64,000 bases of DNA, from positions 62,162-126,161 of the forward strand of contig KE993496.1 in assembly GCA_000466585.1 (NCBI GenBank). The letters are read 5' to 3'. This document shows positions 17,779-25,851 of this stretch, one piece after another. A program made the position numbers and the translations under genes. How positions within the stretch are numbered: the first letter of the stretch is position 1; every line of letters begins with the position of its first letter. Source of the stretch: Clostridiales bacterium oral taxon 876 str. F0540. Its GTDB lineage: Bacteria > Bacillota > Clostridia > Clostridiales > Clostridiaceae. Below the pieces are notes generated by a model that saw only the letters and a list, made by a program, of their open reading frames with translations, searched no databases and had not been told where the DNA came from.

Positions 17779-19336
17779 ATTAAATTTAAATTGGGATCTA
17801 GTTAAGGAAAGCAGAAAAGCAGCTCAAAATATTGCTCTTGATACTCAAGAGTTTATAGATAAGCACACTACAGTGGCTGTTGAAAGAACTATATGCAGAC
17901 TGCTGGGAATAGACGGAGTAGATGAATTTGGAGTGCCTCTTCCTAATGTAGTAGTAGATAATATTAAAGATGGTAATGGGCTTTCAGTGGGGGCAGCATA
18001 TTTTATAGGCAATGCGGTTGTTAATACAAATCTAACTCCACAGGAGATAGCACTTAAGGTATCAAAAGGAGAGATGGATTTAACTAGGCTTCAAGCGGCA
18101 GATATTTTTGATATAAAGCTAAAAATAAATAGTATTGCAAAAGAAACAGTTGATAAAATAAAAAGTAACAGAGCAAATAGAGAAGAATATCTTAATAGAT
18201 TTGGCGATAAGCAGGGTCCGTACTTATATGTAATAGTGGCTACAGGTAACATATATGAAGATATAACCCAGGCAGTTGCAGCAGCAAAGCAGGGCGCAGA
18301 TATTATAGCCGTTATAAGAACTACAGGTCAAAGTCTTTTAGATTATGTGCCTTACGGCGCAACTACAGAAGGCTTTGGAGGTACCTTTGCAACACAGGAA
18401 AACTTCAGACTTATGAGAAAAGCTCTTGATGAAGTTGGCGAAGAACTTCATAGATATATAAGACTGTGTAACTACTGCTCAGGACTATGCATGCCTGAAA
18501 TAGCAGCAATGGGAGCTTTAGAAAGACTGGATGTTATGCTTAATGATGCTCTATATGGAATTTTGTTTAGAGATATTAATATGAAGAGAACTTTGGTTGA
18601 TCAGTATTTTTCAAGAATTATAAATGGTTTTGCAGGAGTTATCATAAATACAGGGGAAGATAATTATTTAACTACAGCAGATGCAGTAGAGGAAGCACAT
18701 ACTGTTCTTGCTTCACAGTTTATAAATGAGCAGTTTGCTTTGCTTGCAGGACTTCCAGAGGAACAAATGGGACTTGGCCATGCCTTTGAAATAAATCCTG
18801 AGCTTAAAAATGGATTTTTATATGAGCTTGCTCAGGCACAGATGGCTAGAGAAATATTCCCAAAGGCACCGCTCAAATATATGCCTCCAACTAAGTTTAT
18901 GACCGGAAACATATTTAGAGGTCATGTTCAGGATGCATTGTTTAATATGGTTACTATAATGACAAACCAAAAGCTTCATCTTCTTGGAATGTTAACTGAG
19001 GCTATTCACACTCCATTTATGTCAGACAGAGCTTTAGCTATAGAAAATGCAAGATATATATTTAATACTATGTCTGACTTAGGGGAGGAAATAAGCTTTA
19101 AGGATGGCGGAATAATTCATAATAGAGCTAATGAAGTTGTGGAAAAAGCTCATGAGCTTCTTAAAGAGATAGAATCAATGGGGCTTTTCAAGACTCTTGA
19201 GAAAGGTATCTTTGCAGGAATAAGGAGACCTATAGATGGAGGAAAGGGCCTTGATGGCGTTGTTATAAAAGAAAAGGAATATTTAAATCCGTTTATAGAA
19301 CTTATGCTTAATGATAAAGCTAATAAGGGGGTATAG
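17768..19336 (+). CDS. kamD: Lysine 5,6-aminomutase, alpha subunit
   Basis: KamD is the large, TIM-barrel subunit of the adenosylcobalamin- and PLP-dependent enzyme that moves the terminal amino group of beta-lysine (or D-lysine) to carbon 5. The 522-residue protein begins 'MGSKLNLNWDLVKESRKAA', the expected N-terminus, at ATG 17768; ATG 17762 two codons upstream is an alternative. Conserved blocks include 'ATGNIYEDITQAVAAAKQGA' and 'IRTTGQSLLDYVPYG'. It overlaps the end of kamC and is followed after two bases by kamE. Confidence 0.95.
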   Translation: MGSKLNLNWDLVKESRKAAQNIALDTQEFIDKHTTVAVERTICRLLGIDGVDEFGVPLPNVVVDNIKDGNGLSVGAAYFIGNAVVNTNLTPQEIALKVSKGEMDLTRLQAADIFDIKLKINSIAKETVDKIKSNRANREEYLNRFGDKQGPYLYVIVATGNIYEDITQAVAAAKQGADIIAVIRTTGQSLLDYVPYGATTEGFGGTFATQENFRLMRKALDEVGEELHRYIRLCNYCSGLCMPEIAAMGALERLDVMLNDALYGILFRDINMKRTLVDQYFSRIINGFAGVIINTGEDNYLTTADAVEEAHTVLASQFINEQFALLAGLPEEQMGLGHAFEINPELKNGFLYELAQAQMAREIFPKAPLKYMPPTKFMTGNIFRGHVQDALFNMVTIMTNQKLHLLGMLTEAIHTPFMSDRALAIENARYIFNTMSDLGEEISFKDGGIIHNRANEVVEKAHELLKEIESMGLFKTLEKGIFAGIRRPIDGGKGLDGVVIKEKEYLNPFIELMLNDKANKGV

Positions 19337-19338
19337 CC

Positions 19339-20127
19339 ATGAGTGGTGGACTTTATTCAACAGATAAAAAAGATTTTGATAAAACCTTGGATTTAACGCA
19401 GCTTAAGCCTTATGGCGATACAATGAATGACGGCAAGGTTCAAGTAAGCTTTACTCTTCCTGTGGCTGATGGTGACAAGGCAGCAGAGGCGGCAAAGCTT
19501 TTAGCTAAAAAGATGGGACTTGAAGAGCCAAATGTAGCTTATCATGCTGCACTGGATAAGGAATTTACCTTCTTTGTAGTTTATGGAGGCTTAAGTCATA
19601 CAGTAGATTATACTGAAATAAAGGTACAGTCAGTAGATGTTCATGCAATGGGCATGGAAGAAACTAATGAGTTTATTAGAGAAAATATCAAACGCAAGGT
19701 TGTTATAGTAGGAGCAAGCACAGGAACAGATGCTCATACTGTAGGTATAGATGCAATAATGAATATGAAGGGCTTTGCAGGGCATTACGGCCTTGAGAGA
19801 TATGATATGATAGAGGCTTATAACCTAGGAAGTCAGGTGCCTAATGAAGAGTTTATAAAGAAGGCTATAGAGCTTAATGCAGATGTTCTTTTAGTTTCTC
19901 AGACAGTAACTCAAAAGAATGTTCATATTCAAAACCTGACAAATCTTGTTGAGCTTTTAGAAGCAGAAGGCTTGAGAGACAAGGTAATATTAATCTGCGG
20001 TGGACCAAGAATAACTCATGAGCTTGCAAAGGAGCTTGGCTATGACGCTGGCTTTGGCCCTGGAAAATATGCAGATGATGTTGCAACCTTTGCTGTAACT
20101 GAAATGGTTAATAGAGTGACTGCCTAA
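19339..20127 (+). CDS. kamE: Lysine 5,6-aminomutase, beta subunit (B12- and PLP-binding)
   Basis: KamE carries both cofactors. The base-off/His-on cobalamin motif DxHxxG is 'DAHTVG', with His133. The Lys in 'AIMNMKGFAG' is residue 144, the position of the PLP-binding Lys144 in the Clostridium sticklandii enzyme. The 262-residue length is normal, with an N-terminal dimerisation region followed by a Rossmann-like B12 domain. The ribosome-binding site GGGGGT lies inside the end of kamD. The stop codon is in the loop of the operon's terminator. Confidence 0.97.
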   Translation: MSGGLYSTDKKDFDKTLDLTQLKPYGDTMNDGKVQVSFTLPVADGDKAAEAAKLLAKKMGLEEPNVAYHAALDKEFTFFVVYGGLSHTVDYTEIKVQSVDVHAMGMEETNEFIRENIKRKVVIVGASTGTDAHTVGIDAIMNMKGFAGHYGLERYDMIEAYNLGSQVPNEEFIKKAIELNADVLLVSQTVTQKNVHIQNLTNLVELLEAEGLRDKVILICGGPRITHELAKELGYDAGFGPGKYADDVATFAVTEMVNRVTA

Positions 20128-20141
20128 GGGCAGTCTTTTTT
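20118..20141 (+). terminator. Terminator of the lysine fermentation operon
   Basis: GACTGCC and GGGCAGTC pair around the kamE stop codon TAA and are followed by TTTTTT. Confidence 0.9.
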
Positions 20142-20249
20142 ATGCAGAATTTTATCAAGGTTCCACAGCGCATATTGGATATTAATGATAACCCGCTTCA
20201 TCAGAAAGCTGTTTTTGGAAATAGAACAGTTGTGGAAATTAAATTATAA
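20142..20249 (+). pseudogene. Possible coding remnant, 35 codons
   Basis: An open stretch directly after the kamE terminator reads as a plausible protein C-terminus (MQNFIKVPQRILDIND, then NRTVVEIKL and a stop). It has no ribosome-binding site and starts within the terminator T-run, so it is unlikely to be an independent gene. It may be the tail of a gene lost by rearrangement; I do not recognise the family. Confidence 0.3.
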
Positions 20250-20288
20250 AAAATTGATGACACTATATGGATAAAAAATAATATTTTG

Positions 20289-20317
20289 TTGTATTTTACA
20301 AAATATATCTATATAAT
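20289..20317 (+). promoter_or_regulatory. Probable sigma-A promoter of the ABC exporter leader
   Basis: TTGTAT (20289-20294) and TATAAT (20312-20317) are separated by 17 bases, with the leader-peptide ORF about 40 bases downstream. Confidence 0.65.
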
Positions 20318-20358
20318 GGATATATAGGTAAAAAGTATTTAAGAAGGAGGTTGTGAAA

Positions 20359-20451
20359 ATGTTAAGAACTAGATGGTTCATACTCGGCAATGTGGGATTA
20401 ATTCATAAATTTAATAAATTAAATATTCACGACCTTGGTGTACATTTTTAA
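20359..20451 (+). CDS. Leader peptide of the multidrug ABC exporter, 30 residues
   Basis: A short ORF with a very strong ribosome-binding site (AAGGAGG, eight bases before the ATG) begins MLRTRWFILGN and ends NIHDLGVHF. It lies between a promoter and an intrinsic terminator upstream of a heterodimeric ABC exporter. This is the layout of ribosome-mediated attenuation, for which the BmrB leader of Bacillus BmrCD is the closest parallel known to me. Stalling of a drug-bound ribosome on this ORF would be expected to allow read-through. Sequence kinship to BmrB is not claimed. Confidence 0.75.
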   Translation: MLRTRWFILGNVGLIHKFNKLNIHDLGVHF

Positions 20452-20486
20452 TGTAATTATTTTGCTACCTTTTGAAATGTATATAT

Positions 20487-20519
20487 GCCATAGGTTGTTC
20501 GCCTATGGCTTTTTATTTT
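20487..20519 (+). terminator. Leader terminator 1 (attenuator)
   Basis: GCCATAGG and CCTATGGC form a perfect 8-bp stem around TTGTTCG, followed by TTTTTATTTT. It ends about 320 bases before the ABC exporter gene. Confidence 0.9.
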
Positions 20520-20575
20520 AGTAATAAAGGATATTATTCTTTAAATACTAATGTCCTATTGCTAATTTTGCTTGT

Positions 20576-20609
20576 AAAGCCGTAGAATTTTATGTTCTTC
20601 GGCTTTTTA
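20576..20609 (+). terminator. Leader terminator 2
   Basis: AAAGCCGTAGAA pairs, with one mismatch, to TTCTTCGGCTTT and is followed by T residues. A smaller hairpin (AGGATATTA with TAATGTCCT, about 20529-20558) between the two terminators may be part of the switch. Confidence 0.75.
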
Positions 20610-20636
20610 ATTTATAAATTTTTGTTTTATTGAAAA

Positions 20637-20725
20637 GGAGGTAAAAGTCCTAAATGGACTTTTATGAGTAATTTTCGAGCGGAGCGAGAGTTTTAAATTA
20701 CTCAGTGTTTCCGACTAAAAGGAGG
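20637..20725 (+). repeat. Shine-Dalgarno-bounded two-hairpin repeat, copy A
   Basis: GGAGG at 20637-20641 and again at 20721-20725 bound an 84-base unit. Hairpin 1 is AAAAGTCC/GGACTTTT with loop TAAAT. Hairpin 2 is GAGTAATTT/AAATTACTC (20666-20703) enclosing CGAGCGGAGCGAGAG. The unit ends AGTGTTTCCGACTAAAAGGAGG. The second GGAGG is the ribosome-binding site of the small ORF at 20733. Confidence 0.85.
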
Positions 20726-20732
20726 AATTAAA

Positions 20733-20789
20733 ATGTTTAAAAATCACGTTAAGAAAATGAGGAAATGGGATTCAACTTTTTATACTTGA
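20733..20789 (+). CDS. Second small leader ORF, 18 residues
   Basis: AAAGGAGG lies eight bases before this ATG; the peptide begins MFKNHVKKMRK and ends DSTFYT. It occupies the space between repeat copy A and the exporter gene, 47 bases before that gene's ATG. It may be a second control peptide, or the decapitated start of a gene whose ribosome-binding site now belongs to the repeat. Confidence 0.5.
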   Translation: MFKNHVKKMRKWDSTFYT

Positions 20790-20836
20790 GTGTGCAAAGA
20801 TTTTATCTTTAGCAATATTAAAGGGGGGCTTTTTAT

Positions 20837-22642
20837 ATGAAGAAATTATTTAAGTTAATTAAGGGGAATAGATTATTATATCTTGCAGCAATGGTTGCTA
20901 TAGCGATATCTACCTTTCTATCTACACTAGAGCCTATGGTTACTAAGGTGACTATAGATTCAATAATTGGAAACAAACCATTAGATGTACCGGCGCCTAT
21001 TGCCAAGTTCGTAATATTCTTAGGCGGCAAAGAAGTACTTTGGAGAAATTTATGGATTTGCGCATTATGTCTTGTTACTATAACCAGTACAAGAGGAATA
21101 TTTTTATTTTTAAGAGGAAAGCTTTCTTCTCAGGCTGCTGAAAATATTGCAAGAAATATGAGAGAAAAACTTTATGATCATATTCAAAACTTGCCTTATG
21201 GCTACCATGTAAATGCAGAATCAGGAGATTTAATTCAACGCTGCACCTCAGATGTAGATACCGTAAGAAGATTCTTTGCAAATCAAATGGTGGATATAGG
21301 AAGAGCAATTTTCATAGTAACTTTTTCACTTATAATGATGCTTTCGTTAAATAAAAAAATGACATTGATTGCAATGCTTGTAGTACCTTTTATATTCATC
21401 TTTTCCTATGTATTTTTCCACAAAATAAAGAATACCTTCCAAAAATCAGATACTCAAGAGGGTGTGCTGACCTCAATACTTCAAGAAAATCTTAGCGGAG
21501 TAAGAGTGGTAAAAGCTTTTGGAAGACAAAACTTTGAAATTGAAAAATATGAAAAGGAAAACGTTAAATATAGAGATTTAACCTTCAAGCTGATCAAATT
21601 ACTTTCCACCTATTGGTCACTATCGGATCTTCTTTGTATGACTCAAATTGGATTAGTTTTAATGTCCGGTATTTATTTTGCAGTTAAAGGTGAGATAACA
21701 CTAGGTACCTTGGTGGTATTTAACACTTACGAAGGAATGTTATTATGGCCTATTAGACAGCTGGGAAGAATTCTTTCCGATATGGGAAAAATGACTGTTT
21801 CATTAGGCAGAATTACTAATATTCTTGAAATACCAGAAGAAAAGGAATATGGAAAGGCATTAAAACCAGAGATTCAAGGAGAAATTACCTTTGAGAATGT
21901 AACCTTTGAATATGAAAAGGACAGTGAAGTGCTTAATGATATAAGCTTTAAGGTAAATAAAGGTGAAACAGTTGCCATCGTTGGTCCTACAGGTTCCGGT
22001 AAATCATCACTTATGCATCTTCTATTAAGACTTTACGACTATAATAAAGGTTCCATTAAGATTGATGGCATAGAACTTTCTGATATAGAAAGAAAATGGA
22101 TAAGAAACAACGTAGGAATCGTGCTTCAAGAGCCTTTTCTATATTCAAGAACTATAAAAGAAAATATTAAAATTGCAAAGCTGGATAGTGAAGATATTGA
22201 AATCGAAAATGCAGCCACGGCAGCAGCAGTGCACAATGTTATAACCTCCTTTGAAAAAGGCTATGACACTATAGTAGGAGAAAAGGGTGTTACTTTATCA
22301 GGAGGACAAAGACAAAGAGTTGCAATTGCAAGAACTCTTATTAAGAAAATGCCTATTCTTATATTTGATGACTCTTTAAGTGCAGTTGATGCTGAGACTG
22401 ATAGATTGATAAGAGAAGAATTAAAGAAGAAGAGTGAAGATAACACTACCTTCATAATCTCTCACAGAATCTCGACAGTTATGGATGCAGATAAGATCAT
22501 AGTTCTAAATCATGGAAAAATTGAAAGCATAGGCACTCATGATGAGTTAGTTAATAAAGCTGGTATTTATAAGAGAATATGGGAGATACAAAATTCATTG
22601 GATACCTTTGCAGAAGAAGAGAAAAAGGCATGCAATGAATAA
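20837..22642 (+). CDS. Heterodimeric multidrug ABC exporter subunit with degenerate ATP site (BmrC-like)
   Basis: The 601-residue half-transporter has six predicted helices (residues 1-320) followed by an ATPase domain: Walker A 'GPTGSGKSS' (about 383-391), signature 'LSGGQRQRVAIARTL', Walker B 'ILIFDDSLSAVD' and 'ISHRIST'. The catalytic Glu after Walker B is replaced by Asp, the mark of the degenerate partner in asymmetric exporters such as BmrC. The partner gene follows 14 bases later. Such pumps export drugs or lipids. Expression is probably controlled by the long attenuator leader. The ATG has AAAGGGGGG upstream. Confidence 0.92.
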   Translation: MKKLFKLIKGNRLLYLAAMVAIAISTFLSTLEPMVTKVTIDSIIGNKPLDVPAPIAKFVIFLGGKEVLWRNLWICALCLVTITSTRGIFLFLRGKLSSQAAENIARNMREKLYDHIQNLPYGYHVNAESGDLIQRCTSDVDTVRRFFANQMVDIGRAIFIVTFSLIMMLSLNKKMTLIAMLVVPFIFIFSYVFFHKIKNTFQKSDTQEGVLTSILQENLSGVRVVKAFGRQNFEIEKYEKENVKYRDLTFKLIKLLSTYWSLSDLLCMTQIGLVLMSGIYFAVKGEITLGTLVVFNTYEGMLLWPIRQLGRILSDMGKMTVSLGRITNILEIPEEKEYGKALKPEIQGEITFENVTFEYEKDSEVLNDISFKVNKGETVAIVGPTGSGKSSLMHLLLRLYDYNKGSIKIDGIELSDIERKWIRNNVGIVLQEPFLYSRTIKENIKIAKLDSEDIEIENAATAAAVHNVITSFEKGYDTIVGEKGVTLSGGQRQRVAIARTLIKKMPILIFDDSLSAVDAETDRLIREELKKKSEDNTTFIISHRISTVMDADKIIVLNHGKIESIGTHDELVNKAGIYKRIWEIQNSLDTFAEEEKKACNE

Positions 22643-22656
22643 AGGGGGATGATGTT

Positions 22657-24489
22657 ATGGCTAGAATTGATGAGAATAAAGTAACAGAAAAAATAGATAT
22701 AGGTATATGGAGAAAACTCTTTAAATACCTTACAGAATTTAAAAGAGGACTTGCATTTATGGCATTATTAATGGTAGGAGTTGCAGGCATAGATGCTATT
22801 ATGCCTCTCCTTACCCGTTATGCCATAGATAATTTTATAGCCAAGAAAACTATGGACGGATTAAAACTTTTTGCAGCAGCTTATTTTAGCATAATTTGCT
22901 TTCAAGTATTTAATGTAAAAATGTTTATTAAACAAGCAGGAAAAATTGAAACACATCTTGCTTACCATATAAGGAAGCTTGGTTTTAAGAGGCTTCAGCA
23001 GCTGTCCTTTTCTTATTATGATAACTCTTCAGTAGGATGGCTTATGGCGAGAATGACCTCAGATGTAGCAAGACTTAGTGAAATTATTTCCTGGGGTTTA
23101 ATAGATATGGTATGGGCATTAGTTATGATGATTGGCTTTTTAGCAATAATGTTCTACTACAATGTGAAGCTGACATTAATAAGCATGTGTGTAGTACCTC
23201 CTCTATTTGTTATAGGAATGTTTTTTCAAAAGAAAATTTTAAAATCCTATAGAAATGTAAGAAAGCTAAATTCTCAATTAACAGCAGATTTTAGTGAAGA
23301 GGTAGCCGGTGCAAAGACTACAAAAACTCTTGTGAGAGAAGAAGAAAACCTTAAGGAATTTAAGCTTGATGCCACCAATATGAGAAATTCGGCAGTAAGA
23401 GCAGCAATGTTCTCCGCTCTCTTCCTTCCAATAGTTATATCTATGGGAAGCATTGGAACAGGCTTTGCAATTTGGATTGGTGGAAAAAGTGTTATAGCTG
23501 ATACCTTATCCTATGGTACCTTTGTAATGTTTATTGCTTATACGGTACAATTTTTTGACCCAGTAAGCCAGCTGGCAGGAACTATCGCAGAGCTTCAACA
23601 TGCTCAGGCTTCAGCAGAAAGAATAATCTCTCTTATAGAAACTGAACCTGATATATGGGATAGAGAAGATGTAATCAGAAAATATGGTGATTTGTTTGAT
23701 GCTAAAAAAGAAAACTGGGAAGAGCTTCACGGTGATATAGAATTTAAGAACGTTTGCTTCTCCTATAAAAATGGAGAGAAGGTTCTTGAAAACTTTAATC
23801 TAAAAGTTAAAAAAGGTGAAACAGTTGCTCTTGTTGGAGAAACAGGCTCTGGAAAAAGCACCATCGTAAACCTGATTTGTAGATTCTATGAACCAAACAG
23901 TGGAGAAATATTGATAGATGGAGTTGACTACAGAGAAAGATCTCTGTTATGGCTTCAATCCAATATAGGTTATGTGCTTCAAAGCCCCCACCTATTTAGC
24001 GGAACTATTAGAGACAATATAAGATATGGAAAGCTTGAAGCAACTGAGGAAGAAATTGAAACAGCAGCAAAGCTTGTAAATGCTCATAGCTTCATAATGA
24101 AAATGGAAAAAGGCTATGACACAGAGGTTAGTGAAGGCGGCGGTAACCTTTCAACCGGTGAAAAGCAGCTTATCTCTTTTGCCAGAGCTATAGTAGCGAG
24201 TCCTGCTCTATTTGTACTGGATGAAGCAACCTCGTCTATAGATACTGAAACTGAAAGGATGATACAAAACGCTATAGATAAAGTGCTATATAACAGAACA
24301 AGCTTCGTTGTAGCTCATAGACTTTCAACTATAGTTTCTGCTGATAAAATCCTTGTAATAAGAAATGGTAAAATCACAGAAGCAGGAACCCATAGAGAAT
24401 TGATAAGAAGAAAAGGTTACTACTATAACTTGTATACCAATCAACTTCTTGAAGAGAAAGAAATGGAAAGCAAGGCAGTGGTTTCATAG
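22657..24489 (+). CDS. Heterodimeric multidrug ABC exporter subunit with catalytic Walker B (BmrD-like)
   Basis: The 610-residue half-transporter has six helices, then an ATPase domain with Walker A 'GETGSGKST' and a normal Walker B 'ALFVLDEATSSID' with catalytic Glu. Its signature is unusual, 'LSTGEKQLISFARAI', instead of LSGGQ. The altered signature faces the degenerate Walker B of the partner, so one ATP site of the dimer is impaired and the other is competent, as known for BmrCD and TM287/288. The domain linker between helices and ATPase is about 30 residues longer than in the partner. A strong terminator follows. Confidence 0.93.
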   Translation: MARIDENKVTEKIDIGIWRKLFKYLTEFKRGLAFMALLMVGVAGIDAIMPLLTRYAIDNFIAKKTMDGLKLFAAAYFSIICFQVFNVKMFIKQAGKIETHLAYHIRKLGFKRLQQLSFSYYDNSSVGWLMARMTSDVARLSEIISWGLIDMVWALVMMIGFLAIMFYYNVKLTLISMCVVPPLFVIGMFFQKKILKSYRNVRKLNSQLTADFSEEVAGAKTTKTLVREEENLKEFKLDATNMRNSAVRAAMFSALFLPIVISMGSIGTGFAIWIGGKSVIADTLSYGTFVMFIAYTVQFFDPVSQLAGTIAELQHAQASAERIISLIETEPDIWDREDVIRKYGDLFDAKKENWEELHGDIEFKNVCFSYKNGEKVLENFNLKVKKGETVALVGETGSGKSTIVNLICRFYEPNSGEILIDGVDYRERSLLWLQSNIGYVLQSPHLFSGTIRDNIRYGKLEATEEEIETAAKLVNAHSFIMKMEKGYDTEVSEGGGNLSTGEKQLISFARAIVASPALFVLDEATSSIDTETERMIQNAIDKVLYNRTSFVVAHRLSTIVSADKILVIRNGKITEAGTHRELIRRKGYYYNLYTNQLLEEKEMESKAVVS

Positions 24490-24497
24490 TAATTTAA

Positions 24498-24540
24498 AAA
24501 ACCGCTGCACTCTTATTCATTAAGAGTGCAGCGGTTTTAA
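24498..24540 (+). terminator. Terminator of the ABC exporter operon
   Basis: A perfect 18-bp stem (AAAACCGCTGCACTCTTA and its complement) around TTCAT is followed by TTTTAACC. Confidence 0.92.
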
Positions 24541-24549
24541 CCTTTTTAT

Positions 24550-24789
24550 TTAAAACCCCTCCTTATTTATGTTTTCTTTAATCACACACTTATACACTTT
24601 TGTATCTGCATAAATTTCGTCTTTTATTGGATTTAGCTTGTTTTTTCGAATCTTATTAAACTGATAAATTGCTAATGATAGATTTGAAGCTAAAGATATA
24701 AAGCTTACTATAAAAAATGTAGTTTTATTGTGTGTAGTGGGTACAGGTGCAATACGATCTGCAAAAGATGGTAATGTCATAACAAACAT
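24550..24789 (-). CDS. Doubtful small membrane protein, up to 79 residues
   Basis: This ORF would encode one transmembrane helix (around 'TTFFIVSFISLASNLSLAIY') and a charged C-terminus. No ribosome-binding site precedes the ATG and no family is recognised. It could be a genuine small membrane protein or the tail of a degraded gene. The remaining 24790-25106 is very AT-rich and holds no gene I can see. Confidence 0.35.
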   Translation of the reverse strand: MFVMTLPSFADRIAPVPTTHNKTTFFIVSFISLASNLSLAIYQFNKIRKNKLNPIKDEIYADTKVYKCVIKENINKEGF

Positions 24790-25106
24790 AATCCATAATA
24801 ATAACAGATAGTAATATACAAAATAGAAATGTTATCCTTAGAAATAATTATATTATATGATGTTTGCTGTGTAAATGTATTCCAATTATTTAAAACTATT
24901 AACTATTCAATTATTATCACAATTTAGTTTTTCCTAATATTACTTGCTGGTAGTTAGGTAAATTTTACTATAGTAATTTATTTGTGTGTTCTTGATTATT
25001 TATAGTAAAATACTACTCAAATTAAAGGAATTTAAAGAAATATAAGGAATATATAAATAAATATAAGAAGAAAAGAAGATAAGAAGTTATAGAAAGGAAG
25101 CATATT

Positions 25107-25769
25107 ATGATTGAATCAAAACCATGGGATTGGAGTAAAAACGAAAGCAGCAGCTGGCTTGTTCCTTCCATTGAAACCTGCTACTTATCTGAAGCATGGA
25201 AATTAAAAGGTTTTAATAAATTTCTTGATGTAGGCTGCGGACTTGGAAGACACTCAATTTATTTGGCAAAGAAGGGCTTCGAAGTAAATGCGGTAGATTT
25301 ATCTGATTATGGAGTAAATCATCTGAAAAAATGGGCTGAAGAAGAGCAGCTTAATATTGATACACAAGTTTGTGATATGCTTAATCTGCCCTTTGAAGAT
25401 AATACCTTTGACTGCATAATAGCTTATAATGTTATTTATCACACAGATACTGAAGGTTTTATAAAAGCACTTAATGAAATTAAAAGAGTTCTAAAAGATA
25501 ATGGAGAATTATTTATTACTCTCATTTCAAAAAATACCTGGTCCTATCAAAGCGCCGATAAGTATAAGCGTGTAGATAACAACACAATATTAAGAGACGA
25601 GCATGAAACTGAAAAAGATGTGCCTCATTTTTATGTTGATATTGAAGATATAAAAAGGTATTTTATAGATTTTGAGTTCGTGAAGATGCCTGTTGAGGAA
25701 ACGGAATATAACATGGAAAATACACAGTACTTTTCAAGACACTTTAAATTGATTGTGAGTAAGAGATAG
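25107..25769 (+). CDS. Class I SAM-dependent methyltransferase
   Basis: The 220-residue protein has a complete SAM-binding core: motif I 'FLDVGCGLGRHSIYLAKKG' (about residues 37-55), acidic 'VNAVDLSDYG', 'CDMLNLPFEDNTFDCIIAY' and 'LKDNGELFITLIS'. It resembles the TehB/UbiE-like small-molecule methyltransferases. The ATG follows AGAAAGGAAG. It is monocistronic, preceded by a 300-base AT-rich region. The substrate is unknown. Confidence 0.88.
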   Translation: MIESKPWDWSKNESSSWLVPSIETCYLSEAWKLKGFNKFLDVGCGLGRHSIYLAKKGFEVNAVDLSDYGVNHLKKWAEEEQLNIDTQVCDMLNLPFEDNTFDCIIAYNVIYHTDTEGFIKALNEIKRVLKDNGELFITLISKNTWSYQSADKYKRVDNNTILRDEHETEKDVPHFYVDIEDIKRYFIDFEFVKMPVEETEYNMENTQYFSRHFKLIVSKR

Positions 25770-25851
25770 TTAATGAGGATATTGGGTTATCTATAAAATA
25801 ATTATAATTTTATGAGGTTGTACTAAGGGGGGAATAAATATTTTAAAAGAA

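Noticed and set aside
24790..25106. Gene or RNA in the AT-rich stretch before the methyltransferase
   Set aside because: No ORF with a ribosome-binding site, no strong hairpin and no conserved motif was seen.
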